Below, in pieces: positions 10,369 through 23,500 of a DNA stretch of 64,000 nucleotides; the stretch's first letter is position 1; each line of letters opens with the position of its first letter. The DNA comes from Microstegium vimineum (lineage: Eukaryota; Streptophyta; Magnoliopsida; Poales; Poaceae). The notes below the pieces were generated by a model. It did not search any database and was not told where the DNA came from. It worked only from the letters and a program-made list of their open reading frames with translations. The stretch lies in assembly GCA_022036555.1 (NCBI GenBank), contig CM039127.1, positions 53,447,232 to 53,511,231 of the forward strand. Direction: 5' to 3'. The position numbers were made by a program, and so were the translations under genes.

Positions 10369-11977
10369 TGAAAACATCTAGGCCCCTAGTGTTTCGGTGA
10401 TTAACGACAATACAATATTACTATGACTAACATGTGTTTTGCAAAGACAATAAGAAAGTTAGGTCATGATAATGGAAAATTGATTGGCTATCAATGATAT
10501 TCGTGCCCCTTAATGGAATCATTTCGGTTTTCAAAGGATTGACGACAAGGTTGAAGCATAGACTAGGTCTAAGTGTCATTTGGAGTTGAGAGACACTTAG
10601 AGTAGTTTAAGACCTTTATTTTACCTTTGGCCGTACTATTAAGGGGGGTACTATCTAGTAGCTTGACCTAGGAGAGGCTATGTGATTAGGTGTGGTGCAC
10701 ACTTGTTAAAACTAGCACTAGGCAGCTTTAGAAAAGCCCTTAGATCATGGTGAGCAACTTCTATTTTTAAAGTGTGCGAAACCGAGCTCGTTTTGGACCT
10801 CAGACAGGCTCCAGACGCTAAGGGAACCTAGGGTCCGGACCATTGGCTATGCGTCCAGACCCCTAGGGTTTGCTCAGAGATAGACATAGCGTCCGAATGC
10901 TATGAACAATGAGGGTCCAGACCACTGGTGGTGTCCGGACCCTACACATAGAGTTCCAGAGAGGAGAAAAGACTCCGGACACTGTCTGGAGCATAGGGTC
11001 CAGACTATTGGCAGCGTACGGACTCTATGCAGAGAGTTCCAGAGAGCAGAAATCAATCCGGGCGCTATCCGGAGTCAAGGTTCCGGACAGGACTTAGCGT
11101 CCGGACGCCTTGCCGAACAGAGATCAACACAGTGATGGTGTGAGGTCCAGACACGTGCGCTATGGTCCGGACCCCACGTACAAGTAGCGTTCGGAGTGAT
11201 GCAGACAACTGAGAAATGTATGTAACGGCTAGGTTTCTTTTGTGGGGGTATTTATACTCCTCCATCAGCCCCTTGCCACTACTCTTGCCCAATTGCAGAG
11301 CTAAAGAAACCTTGTGAGAGTGCAAGGAGTGCAAGAGACCTAGTGAGAGAGTGATTTGAGAATCCACTAGTTCATCCTCACTAGTTGCTTAGAGATAGCA
11401 AATGTGCATCCATTCAATCATTAGACTAGCCTTGGTCAAGTGAGAGTTAGTGCTTGTTACTCTTGGTGATCGACATCACCTAGATGGCTTCGCAGAGGAA
11501 AGCTTGGTGATCATCCAGTGAAGTTCATTGTGGATGACCCAAGTTCGATTGTGATCGGTTGTGGGTGATTCACCGAGTCGGAGTGGCAAAGAATCAGCCC
11601 ATAGAGAGCACTTAATCCTTGCGCGGACTAAGGGGGAGCGATACCGTGCACAGTGCTCCAATGAGGACTAGGGGGAGTGTTGCCTCCTCGATACCTCGAC
11701 AAAACATCGTTGTGTCAACTTTTTTACACCCTTCTCCATCTCTTTTCTTGCAATTACTTTCAAGCATTACTTTCATTGTCATTACTTGCTTTATATCATG
11801 CTTGACTACAATTGCATAGGGTGTCTTGTTTTACTTTGATCATCTAGTTACTTGCTTAGCTAGTATCACACGCACATGGCCCTAGGGGGTTAATTGGCTT
11901 TGCTAGGTTTTAATTCTTGCTTAGAAATTTAAAAAGATCCCAATTCACCCCCCCACTTGGGCATCTTGATCCTTTCA
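10369..11977. mobile_element. Solo LTR (probable Ty1-copia, SIRE/Maximus-like)
   Basis: The 1609-bp unit begins TGAAA and ends TTTCA. It is flanked by the 5-bp direct repeat AAAGG (10364-10368 and 11978-11982), the mark of LTR retrotransposon integration. There is no internal region or second LTR, so it is a solo LTR left by recombination. The 3' part has the C-rich 'aattcaccccccc' segment common in grass copia LTRs. Between 10800 and 11170 the motif 'gtccggac' and variants recur many times, probably promoter or enhancer repeats. The family name is tentative. Confidence 0.88.
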
Positions 11978-12480
11978 AAAGGCGAAGCTATGTTTCGAAT
12001 GGAAAAATGGTCGCGTCTCGCGCTCGTCAAAGGAGTCAGTGCGAAAGGTCTTCGACCTAAGTACCGAATGCCTTCCGAGCGTCCCTCTTGCAAGTTTAAA
12101 CAGGTAAACAATGACATTGCCACATTGTGTAGATGGTCTATTTCGCCACCGGCCTTTTTGGTAGAGTCCTCAGTACGACCAATAGCCCAAGTGAGACGGG
12201 AGGGGGCTAATGAGGCAAGGATGACTTCTTAGTAGCATCACGAGGTCGCTGAGATGAAATGCCCTGCTCGTTCAGAATATGTCAGGATTCGAAGTAGTCA
12301 GAGGGACATTTTGGTCCATGTAAATTCTACGAACTTGTATAAATAGAGCTCAAGGGAGCCTTGTAAAGGGAGGACTCATGGGAGATTTTTCCTAGTGTTT
12401 AAGGAAATATACAAAAGGTTTAGGCTATTGGTGGTTGTCTCTTTGGCTCCCTTTTGGTTGCGTGAGCATCAACCCGGGGT
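11978..12480 (+). promoter_or_regulatory. Possible promoter or leader segment of an old retroelement
   Basis: The sequence resumes the 60-bp repeat interrupted by the solo LTR. It then contains TATAAATA at about 12338-12345, followed by a leader-like stretch ending near 'caacccggggttc'. This resembles the promoter-R portion of an LTR. I could not find matching LTR boundaries, so the parent element and its limits are unknown. Confidence 0.35.
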
Positions 12481-14265
12481 TCAAAGTGTTAAAAATGTAT
12501 AGACACATTAAATAAGTCATACTTAAGAGATATGCATAATTAAAAAACTATCATCCAAACTAACAATAGCATGATACACATGAAAAAAAATCTAGTAGAA
12601 GCACTTGTGCCCCCAGCCTCCACTCTTCTTTTCTGCTCGTGATTTTATCCTTCTCCCTGCTCCTTCTCTTCTGTATCATAATCTGGCTAAAATACATATT
12701 TTTTTTATCTCTGCTCTAGCAATCAATGGACTCCTCACAGTTTTCGTTATCGACAAGTGTATTGTCGAGTACAACTAAGATAGAACTTACCAATGCGTTA
12801 TATGCGACAAACTTATTGTCTTCCTTAAGTCTACAGGACCTTTTAACTATTATTTATATGTTTTCTTCCAGTTCTGGAATAGATGTCCCGTGTCCGGCTT
12901 GAAGTCTTTAGTACCTTTTAACACTTCTTTGCACGTTTTCTTCTATTTCTAAAATAGACGACCAAAAATAAATCACGTGATCATCGAGATCTTATCACAA
13001 AGGACCGTTGTAGAACCCGAAGTCATTGAAGGAACCTTTTAGCCTCTGCGATAACTACAATGACTCGATAAAGTGTGCTCGGAATCTCATATTGCTGTCC
13101 TTTTTTCAGACGAGTGAGATATTACGAAAGAGTGATGCGGCATGTTGAACTCATATGCCTCGATTTTGATGTTTTTAAAGATATTATTTGTGTAGCCTCT
13201 ATGTAACGACAACTTATCCTATTATCTCTTATTCCCTGGCTCATTGTGCTCGCTTCCATCAAATCTGGCATCCGAGTAAAAGTACCCAGTGTTGTTGTGT
13301 AAGAAGCCAAGGAAGTAGAGATCTTTTAAGCTGAATATAAATGTAACGCCCTCAATTGTCTGGCCTACAACAAGGGCTTTAGCGTCAGGTTGGAGCACCA
13401 ACTTGAAGAATTTGCTGCTGTGTGACAGCGTAGTCTAGTGGCGGAGCATCCTGTCGTTGGTTGCGCCCCACTAGATCGGGTTAGGTTTCAGATGTTGGTG
13501 GGGAACTGTGGCTCGGCGTCGAACCTCGTGTTGCGAGCCGCTGATCTCCACCTATCTATATAGCGCAGTGCGACAGGGCCCACCAACCATTTAGGGTTGG
13601 CCGCCCACGATCATGACACAAGTTCAAGGCTCAGTGGGAGATCAAATATAACAGTATCCTGTTGAGTGCCAAGATCTCATCACACAGTGTTGTTGCCATC
13701 ACGCGAGCTCCTTTTGGCTCTTGTGCCATGGGATCGATCCTCACCTAACTCTATGGGGGCACGGTAGCGTAGAAATGAGGGTGAGGATGTGGGCACCAAC
13801 GACACCGGTGGGCCACATCCTCCGTAAGCTAATTTTCAGATATGTCAAGGACAACTTCCTCTCTCTACAGTGAGAGTGCCAACAATGACATGAAAAAGAA
13901 GTACGGGTGTGTTCCCTAGAAAGAAATGACTTCTTCATGGAATACGACTCACAATGTAAAAGGTACAGGTACTATCCTTGTGTTTAGTGCATTTAGTGCA
14001 TCCTCGACAATGCCACTTCAACTAGCTTATAGGAATCTATGCCAACACTTTTCATACATGAAAGAGAAAGGAGATGGAAAAGAGAGTATATTATCTCCTA
14101 GCTCAACACATATGTCACTCAAAAGGTAATATGTGGGTGTGCTCATAAAAATGAGACGGGATGAGAGAAGATATAAAATAAAAAAATATTTACATGTGAG
14201 GTTCATATAATGGGATGTCAATAACATGACATGTACTAGTAGTATGAGATAGCTACTGTCTCATA
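12481..14265. other. Intergenic, nothing recognised
   Basis: No protein family is recognisable in any frame. Short ORFs (for example minus 13122-13310 and minus 13741-13938) lack known domains. No terminal inverted repeats were found that would define an element. Confidence 0.45.
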
Positions 14266-14268
14266 ATG

Positions 14269-14269
<1 letters not shown>

Positions 14270-14332
<63 letters not shown>
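14270..14332. repeat. (AT)n microsatellite
   Basis: This is an uninterrupted AT dinucleotide run of about 63 bases, likely to be length-polymorphic. Confidence 0.97.
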
Positions 14333-14335
<3 letters not shown>

Positions 14336-14898
14336 AATCTAGTTTTTTAATACATTTATTTAGAGATACAAATATTGTTCGTATTTTTCGATAATTCAAG
14401 TTAAACTCGTCGGCACACCAATCACGGTGAACAACATTTAAAGACGGAAGGAGTTTATATTTGTAAACATCAGCATTAATGATATTAATTAGTTAGTTCT
14501 ACCAAGTTTATCATTTTATTTAAAAATTAGGCCTTGATTATAAATGTTAATATATAAATATATTCAACACCTGAGCCGCCATATGCCAGGTGTCCCAGGG
14601 TCCGACCCAGCCGGCCAGCAACATTCACCTGGCCCAGACCGGATCTGTCAGACATTCCCCTCCAATGCTCCAATGCTCTCTTATGTTAGAAATAATATCA
14701 TGTCACACTTGATGTCCATAACACTAAAATTTCCATTGAGATTGGTCTAATCCTATATCCAACCCTAGTCCCACGATTTGCATTGCTTTTCTCATACAAA
14801 CTGCTCCACCGAACCATCATCGCTCCCCGTAGATGCGCATGTCAGGAACAGAGAATGAAAATACATGGTCATGATTTTTTTTACTGCTTAATATCTTA

Positions 14899-15196
14899 GA
14901 TCAGTCTCAATATGATTTCATAAGAAGTTTCAGGTACATTAAATACGATGCCACATCAGAAAAAAAAAACGTTACATGAAACTAAAAGGAGAGAAGGAGA
15001 AACTTTCATAGGTTTTCAAAACATTGGTAACCGCGTGAAACTCCCATTAAGGACTCAGATTCGTTTCATCCGAGCATCATACTAAATTATGATTGGCACA
15101 CAGTGCAATAAAACTTACATAGAAAAAGAGGCCTATTTCATATTAAAGTTTCACGTATTAAAAATTAGAAGGTGAAACTTGACATTGAGACTGGGT
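14899..15196. mobile_element. Tourist/mPing-like MITE, diverged
   Basis: The ends GATCAGTCTCAATATG and the complement of CATTGAGACTGGG are inverted. The 5' flank is TTA. Internal 'gtttcat' and 'gaaact' blocks resemble the copies at 1183-1367 and 54649-54842. The right boundary is uncertain by a few bases because the 3' target repeat is not clean. Confidence 0.65.
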
Positions 15197-15326
15197 TTAT
15201 GAAGTCACAGTATATGATAAAAAAAAAATCCCTGGTTGCAATGTAGATACAAAAATTCCTGGTTGCAAGCCGCATGTAAACCTAGCTCGCATCCTCCAGA
15301 GTCCAGAAGGCAGGTTTAATTAATGA

Positions 15327-18300
15327 TCATAAATATCCCTTGGCGATTTGTTCTTCAAGCTCATCGAAGTTCCAAGCATCATTGACCGAGTATTCACCTG
15401 CAAAGTAGTAAGCTTTAGAAGCCTTCACAAGCAACAACTTTCACTTGACTAGAACTAGAGCTGGACCATGTAGACGGTAGCCAAGAGGCAAAGCACAGAA
15501 AATTACCTATCGAGTCTCTCCGCAAGGCAGTTAAATGAGCACAGCTGCAGGAAAATGTGTAGACTGAATTTGGTCATCGAAATATATTAGCAGAAAAGAG
15601 ATGTTGATGGATAAGTACAGTAACTGAAATGAAAATGGGGGGAAAAGGAGCATCTGGTTATTCTAAACCACAAGAGTATATATTAAACATCCAGAAAAAG
15701 GAAGAACAAGTATCTAGGTTCAGTGCAACAAATACATGAGACTAGCTAACTTCAGAAAATGGCTAAGTTATTTTTTTTTTTAAAAAAAAAAACTTCCAGC
15801 CCAATGACATGATAATACTTGTGAAATATGAATATCAAACGTGCCTGTTAGTAAGGGTAAGTTCCAAGTGAGTAATATTAGTATGTATGCCAATTGGCCA
15901 AGATGGTACACTCGGTTAAAACTTTGACAGAGCAAGTATAAGCAGGGTGCATAAGCATAGGCCCAAAACAGATAGGGGCAGGCTCTACGCAGACTTTTAG
16001 GCTTATGGTGTTCAACGAAATTTAGAACTCCATTGGACACATAAAGTAACTTGTTAGCATAAAAAGGTGACAATAAGTGAAAAGATATTGCACAATCCTA
16101 ACAACTGAAACATTTATAGAAACCTGCAAAGGAAATCTAAATGTAATCCTGACACTATATCACTTGGAGCACATTATACATGCTGATGTTCATTTATGCA
16201 GACTGCACACACACAAAGTAAAAGGAAAATAAGGCTAACACAGGAATAATTGTGCAAACCTTCCAAGTGCTTTACCCAAGTCTGCACACAGGGACCTAAC
16301 ATATGTTCCTTTTGAGCAAGTAACTCGAAATATCAAATTCTGTCTGTAGAATGCAACCCAGACAAAAAACGATCATCGTGAGGAGTACAGGTAATCATAT
16401 GAACACTGACCAGTTATCCGCTATGAATTCAAAGGGAAAAGAGGAATGTAAGAAAACCTGTCTTCCAAACTGCGCTCAATATCAAATTGGTATATTGATA
16501 TTCGTCTTGGTGAAAGCTCTACTGTTTCACCCCTCCTTGCTTTGTCATACATCTTTTCACCACCAACCTGATTTCATGGTTGATTAACATTGTGAACTTG
16601 TGAATTTGTCATACAGATTGTCATACATGCATAACAGATAGTCAGAACCTCCCACAAACAACTCTAGCAGCATTCTTTTAAAGAAAAAATGTGGAAAAAT
16701 AGCTTTAGGTACAAGAATAGTGTACCTTAATGGCAGAAAACATTGGAGGAACTTGCCATATCTCACCCTTGAATGATGCTGCTGCCTTTCTAATAGCTTC
16801 GTCTTTGATGTGTTCCCATGGTTCCCTCTGGATAATCTGATCATACAAGGATGAAAGGCATCACTGTCATCTAAGCAGAATCGTAAAAGTACAGATAATT
16901 TAAATGAAAGTTAATATAAAAAATGTAATTATACAGGATCAGATTTGTGAAAACACAGGTGGTTTAATTAACTATTTCAAGAGAAGGTTAAGATTGCACA
17001 CAATCATCTATTGAGATCTGAAAATAGAGTTTGTAATTTCTGACATTTGTAAAGATAGGATGAACAAATTCTTGCAGAATCTACAGTCACCTACTAAACT
17101 ATTTAGACGATATATGCTGATAAGGTGATCAACATCTTTTTAGGATAGAATCTTTCAATTCAATTTCTCACCAACAATGTACAGAAGCATAACTAACTAT
17201 GAAAATAGAGTTAACAGTCATCAACTAAATGATATGTAGACAATATATACAAATAAGGTGATGAACATCTTTTCAAGACAGAATCTTAAGATTTCCCAGC
17301 AGCATTGAAAAGAACTAAAGAAGCATAACTAACTGTGAACCTAATAGGTTGTTATTTGGTGATGAGTCCCCAAATCCCTTCAATAATGTATATCCAATTG
17401 CAACACCTAAATACAAGAATGTTAAACAGACCATTGTAGAGATGCTAGGATACATACTGGTGAATCTGCATCCCAGGTTGATGTGGCTTCTCCAAGTCGG
17501 AAAACACCGCTATATCCTTTAACCATTCCTTGGTAGCTTCAGTAGCATGAGGTCATTCAGAAAAAGAATTTACAGCAAGTGCTAGAGATGGCATGCAAAA
17601 CTATTCTTTCAGAATCCATCATATTTTTTTTTCCCTCGGCCTACTATAGTCTATACTAGGGCAAATTTGAAGATAAGCGTAAACCAGAGGACAATTGTCC
17701 CAGCAAGCACAAGAATAAGCTTTCCCCAAAAGTTAAGACGATGTTACCTATCAACTACTTTGGTTGCTTTTCCTACACAAACAATCAACAATCCAGTTGC
17801 CATGGGGTCCAGAGTTCCAGCATGTCCAACCTGAGACCACACACATATTGCAAAACATATACTTAATGCTAATAAGGGCCAATGCTACAATCAGATACAG
17901 TGAAAAATCCCTGATATCACCTTTTGTACTTTCACCAAGCGCCGCAACTTGCCACAAACAGTAAATGAAGTCCATCCTGAGATTAGAGGAAAGACGAGTT
18001 CAGATGAATTGTCCAGGATGGAAGGCAACAGAGGAAATTAATGAAACACCACTCGAACCTAATCCTGTCCACACATTAACTAATTATTATGTGCCCTGAA
18101 AGGAAAGACAACACAGAACCCTGTCTTGAGGCAAAGCTGCAGAAGTGACACACTAACTGATTGCCATGTAATTATTGCTCTAATCGCTCACATTTGACAA
18201 AAGAAATTTTCCACAGGTGCATCAGAATCAGATAAAAGAAGCTAAAATATAACTACTGCGACCTAGTACTGCCGATGATACAATTTGATGAGAATCCCAG

Positions 18301-19202
18301 AACCTGCAATGCACCAAAGGGGAGGCGCGAAAGGCATCACCTTTGGGCTTGTCGATGAGCACGACGGTCCCGGCAGGGCCGTCCCACCTCGGCGGCAGCT
18401 CCGTGGTCCTGGTAACGAGATACGGCTGCGGCCGCTCCTCCTCTCTCCGCACCTCACGCTTCACCTGCTGCGGCTCCATTCCCGGTCTCTTGGCCTTGGT
18501 GTCGGTTTGGCCAGGGCCCTTCTTCAGAGACCTGAAGAAATCCTCGACCTTCCTCTCCAGCACCTCCCCTTTATCGTCGCTATCGCCACCCTTCTTACTA
18601 ACCACCCGCTCATCTTCCCTCTTCTCGTCGTCGAAGAAGACGAGGCTCCTATCGGCGTCGGCGTCGGAGGCCGCCGGTGCAGCAGCAGCGTCAGCGGAGA
18701 CGAATGCGTTGTCGAGCGACTGGTGAGGGAAGTACTTCTTCTCGAGGCGGTAGAGCATGCGGTAGTGCTTGTCTTTCTCCCACGGCATGGCGAAGGTGTC
18801 GTGGAAGTAGAGCGCCTCCTCGCGCGCGTGTAGGCGCGGGAAGTCCACCACCTCCGGCCGGAGCTCGACGAACTCCGACGAGGAGGTGGAGGAAGGCTTG
18901 GTGGTTGTGGTGGCGTCAGGGTCCGGGAGGAGGCGGCTGCGGCGCTTGCGGAGGTACCGGCGCTTGGCTCGGTCGAGGTGATGCTCATCGGGGGGTGGCT
19001 GCGGATTGCGGTCGGCGTCGGAGGCCGAGGATTTGGGCGGATTGGGGTCTGCGGGACGGTGCACGATGAGGTCGTAGTAGAGAGGGTAAGGAGTTGCCGT
19101 GAGTGAGAGGAAGCGGCGCGGGAGGTGGAGGAGTGGAGACGGAGAGGAGGAGGGCAGCAGCGCCGCCGCCGCCGCCGCCATGGCTCCCGCTCGAGGAGGC
19201 AT
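15327..19202 (-). CDS. TruB-family tRNA pseudouridine synthase, nine exons
   Basis: The product should isomerise a uridine to pseudouridine in RNA; bacterial TruB modifies U55 in the T-loop of tRNA. Exons, in transcription order, are 19202-18341, 17976-17921, 17830-17748, 17536-17458, 16836-16726, 16567-16458, 16343-16260, 15544-15507 and 15397-15327. All have GT-AG borders and one continuous frame of 497 codons plus stop. The TruB core starts at about residue 280 with IDKPKGWTSF. It continues with GHAGTLDPMATG, whose Asp (about residue 314) is the catalytic one, then YQGMVKGYSGVFRLG, PPMFSAIK, CSKGTYVRSLCADLG and HLTALRRDSIG. About 280 residues precede the core: a start rich in Ala, Ser, Leu and Arg that resembles an organelle transit peptide, then charged low-complexity sequence. 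The chosen ATG (19202) opens that leader. An upstream in-frame ATG at 19388 is less likely. Confidence 0.93.
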
Positions 19203-20546
19203 TCGTGTTCGTTTCGTGTTCGGTAGAGGGAGGGAGAGCCGAGTGATGCGGCAGCCCAACCGTTGGATCTGTAGCGGACGGTGCAGACGGAGAGCATAGC
19301 TAGCATCATCCATGTCCATGAGGATTTTTTTTTTGGCAGGTAAGAAAATGGGTTGATTGACAATAAAAAATGCAGAGGCACTAATCATGGTTTATACTAC
19401 TATTATTATATATAATAAAATAAATATTATTTTAAAGGGAATGTTTAATAAATCAGAAATCAGAGAATAAATAAACGGAAATGCTATTAATAAATAAATA
19501 AAATTATGCTACAGAGATGAGGCCATCCATCATCTATGGTTTTAAGCCCAACACGGCCCACCAGGCCCATTCAACCTGACATGCAGGCCGGTCCAGGAGG
19601 CAGCAGCCCATAGAGATTATTCGTGGGTCTCGCTGCTGCTGAGCCAGCGGCGTTTACCATGGACAAGGACAACGATAAGTGAAAGATGAATCAGAGGTGA
19701 ACACACTCGGTGGTGCCGTTTCGTGTTAAATAAATGGGCAAAGGAAGAACATCTTTATATTGCGTGGAGTTATTACGCTGATCCCAAAGGTCATGGCTGC
19801 AAGTTAAACAATACAAAGAAATTTAGACCCATTTGTTTACTAATTTAATTTATATATAGGATCATCTCTAAGGTGATTACTATCAGATTAACAAAAGGTG
19901 GCTATAAAGTGGTTAGTAAATTTCAACAGCTTTCATTCCAATACTACTAGAAAATGGAGATTTCATGTTGGGAATAGTTTTTCGTGAGTTGAAAGCACAG
20001 TCTCATGAAAATAATCCTGTTCACGAGAACAATATTTTGTGACGTGTTTTTGCACTCTCATTGAATCTCTGGCGTAATGAGGAGTATCCTTGAGGGGCTA
20101 CATATCAGATTGACAAAAGTGACAAAAGGTCGATTTTTTTTATGCAATTTCAAAGTTAATATAAGTAGTTGACAAATTGTTGGTATCTGGTTACTGATTA
20201 CTTAATGGTCCATATTTATTCAGAGGGTGGATTAATTGGATACAAACAACATAGAGTATTGGTTGAATGATGAAATGCCTTTGTCACAGTGGCAATTTGT
20301 TGATCCATTAAAGGCACCACTGGCTCCACTGAAGATCCAATTTCGCTCTTGTTCGATACAAACCCAAGCATAACATACTCTTAATAATCCACAGTTGGAT
20401 ATAGATCTCCTTGAGCCAACTCGTTCTTCATCATCAATGAATTGCTTCCAATTCAATTATCTGAACTCAGGGGGCTGGGGCTAGGGCTGATTAACCAGTT
20501 ATACGTATGAGCTAGCAATAGCAAGCAAAGCAAGCAGCCTCGATAA
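19203..20546. other. Intergenic between the TruB and WAT1 genes
   Basis: Both neighbours are transcribed leftward. This stretch should therefore hold the 5' leader and promoter of the TruB gene (just above 19202) and the 3' end of the WAT1 gene. No further gene or defined element was found. Confidence 0.5.
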
Positions 20547-23500
20547 TCATGCTTGTTCAAGCACGGAGGATGCTCCTTCTGCTTCCTTGTGCTCTTCGTC
20601 AGATTTCATGTCTTCCGATTTCATGTCTTCCTTGAGTTTACCCCAGTGCACGCTGTATAGCCCAGCAACAAGCAGAGCTCCACCCAATACGCTGTATGTC
20701 ATCAACAAATTAATTAAAGGAAAGTAACATGTGAATAATAATGTATAGGAAACCAAAATCCATTCATTCAAACATCATGAACAGACTTCTCCTTGCATGT
20801 GTTTACTTTTTTATTACAAAACCTAGTTAGTTAATTCAGTTACCTGCCAAGGTGGACAATCTCTCCCAGGAAGAAGGAGGAGCTGAATATGGTGAAGACA
20901 AAGCAGAGCGGATTTGTCATGGCTAGGAACACGGGGCCTTTCAACTCCATACACCATGCTTGAAGATAATGAGACAGTCCCGTCACCACAAACCCCTGTT
21001 GGGTATTAGTGCACAGATCCATCCATGCAACATGCAAATGAATTCATTAGAAAGTTTATCATTGGCGCGCGGTAACTATGCATGATCCTAGTAATATAGT
21101 TAGTGTGAATAATAAACGATAAGAAGAAGAAAAAAAATCACTCACCACATAAAGGACGGCTAGCAGAGTAATGTCCAATCGAAGCTTCCACTTGGAGAAG
21201 TCCCTCTCAGCCACCACTGCCACGACAAAAGACTGTATTGCGCTGAACACGCACTGTGTCACCGTCACGAGCATCTTATTCGGATACTCTTTCAGCAATG
21301 CAGACTACACACAGGCAAACATACAAGAACATTATTTTGGTTTCAAGATTCCAAGTAGCTAACTTCGCCCTCTAGCTCTGTCCCTGGCCCTGCTGATCCC
21401 GCCACTAGTTCCAAATTGTATAATGTTTTGTCTTTTTAGATCTACAAAAATGATTTTGCACAGCGTCACCAAAATAGCCTCCGCAGCGGGCACATATTTT
21501 GACCGTCACGGTTAATGCTCGTGATTTACTGAGGCGGACTTTATTTATTTACCGAGGCGGACGAATTTGCCCGCTGCGGTAAATAGATTTACCGCAACGG
21601 ACATCTTAATATGTCCGCCACGAAAAATACCCTATTTACCGCAGCGGGCTCTTTAAATTGTCCGCCACGGTAAATCGATTTACCGCGGCGGACATTTTAT
21701 GAGGCTCGTCACGGAAAGATTGAGGCCCAACCAGCCCAATATCCATCGCCAATATATATATATACGCACACCAGGACTTAGGGTTTCATTAAACACTCTC
21801 CTCCTCTCCTAGAAAAAAAACTAGCGGCGGCCACCTCCCTCCCCGCGCGACTCACGCCCCTGCGCGAACCCCCGCGCGCGACTCCCCCCGGCACGGCGGC
21901 GTTCCCCCACGGCACGGGGACGGCGGCGCTCCCCCACGGCCCTCCGCGCGACCCCCTGCGCGCGCGACTCCCCCCGGCACGGCGGCGATCCCCCACGTGG
22001 GACGGCGGCGGCACTCCCCCACGGCGGTTCCCAGACCGCCGCCGCCACGAGCTCCCTCGTCTCCACCCTCTTCCCCATCACGAAGTTGAGGCCCTGCTGC
22101 TCGTGGTGAAGGGCAGCGCCCTTGCAGGTGCAGCGCCCACCCCTCCCTCCTCCCGGCGACGGCGGCCTCCCCTCGTCCGACGGCACTGGCGGCTGCAGGG
22201 CGTGGATCCAGATCTGGATGGGCTCGGCGGGCCCATGGATGGGCTCGTCGGGCCTGTTCATTTTTTTTTGTTTTTTTGAAAGTATTAACCGAAGCAGGCG
22301 TCCTAACTTGCCCATCTCGGTTAATGGATTTACCGTGACGGGTATCTGTGTCCGCCACGGTGCAGTCACGATTTACCGTGACCTTTGTACCGTGGCGGAC
22401 GCCTTTGTCCGTCACGATAAATTTAAAATGCCCGCTTCAGAAAACAGATTATGTAGTTTTTTTTTAGATAATGGATATAAAATATTCGGCCTCTACATAC
22501 AGGGATGTACACAGCCAATTGTTACAAACGGACCGGTTCCAAACAGGAAAAGAACTACACTTCATGGTCTTAAAACAAAAGACCAGAAAGCTAGAGCAAG
22601 CAGTACAAATGTTTCCACCCTTTATTAAAAAGTTCTAAAGCAACGATCTCTAATTTCCTGCTTATCGATGAAAGGATGTCCTTATGTAGTAGTGGCATAT
22701 GTCTTATAATTTGAAAATGGAAAGAGTATATATTCTTTTTCGAACTTTTTACTTATTTAAACCTATTTAATATAACACAAACGTTACAATTTGGTGAAGG
22801 GATCGATGCTGCATGGACGTTAGTGGACACACACACACACTATTGTACCTAACCAAATTATATACCATATATTGCTATTTACTCGATCTTGTTGCTGAAA
22901 CTCTTGTTTATTAACGACAAAACAAACGTGCATGCATGGAATGTTCGAATCCAATTAACCTGGTGAAATTGATGTTAAATTTGGAGGTTAGTGGCCACAT
23001 ATAAGGCATCCGAAACGTACTGATCGATGCAATGCAAAGCTAGTTAGTAGTACTAGCTAGTAGAGAATGGATTTTTTAGGGAATATAATAGGGGGATCGA
23101 TACCTGCATGACGATCCAGAGGGCCCACGTGACGTTGGCAAGCACCATAAGCAGCGTCCCTGTGATCCAAGTCTTCCTGCTGCTCGGAGTCGGAGGAACA
23201 CTAGTAGTATTGGAAGCATGCGGGGCGGCGAAGGCGCGGTGGTGGTTCACGGGGCTCATCGCCGGCCCCGCGTAGAAGGCGAGGACGAGAACTCCGGCGA
23301 CGCAGAGCACGACGCCGGCAACCTTGGCCACGCCGGAGACGGTCCTCAGGTTCACCGTCTCCATCCTGAGGAGCAGCACCAGGCAGAAGGTGAAGACGGG
23401 CACGGCGTTGGCGAGCGCGGAACCCACCGTCGCGGACGTCAGCTTCAGGGTCAGGTTGTACGTGTTCAAGCTGAATGTGTTCCTGCATGCAAAAATATAC

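Noticed and set aside
18285..19069. Plus-strand ORFs of 182, 127 and 130 codons opposite TruB exon 1
   Set aside because: They are antisense shadows of a GC-rich coding exon. The minus frame carries the TruB motifs and joins the other exons.
21778..22415. Three overlapping minus-strand ORFs in the WAT1 intron
   Set aside because: Several frames are open together because of extreme GC and short repeats. No domain is visible and the region lies inside a transposon-like unit.
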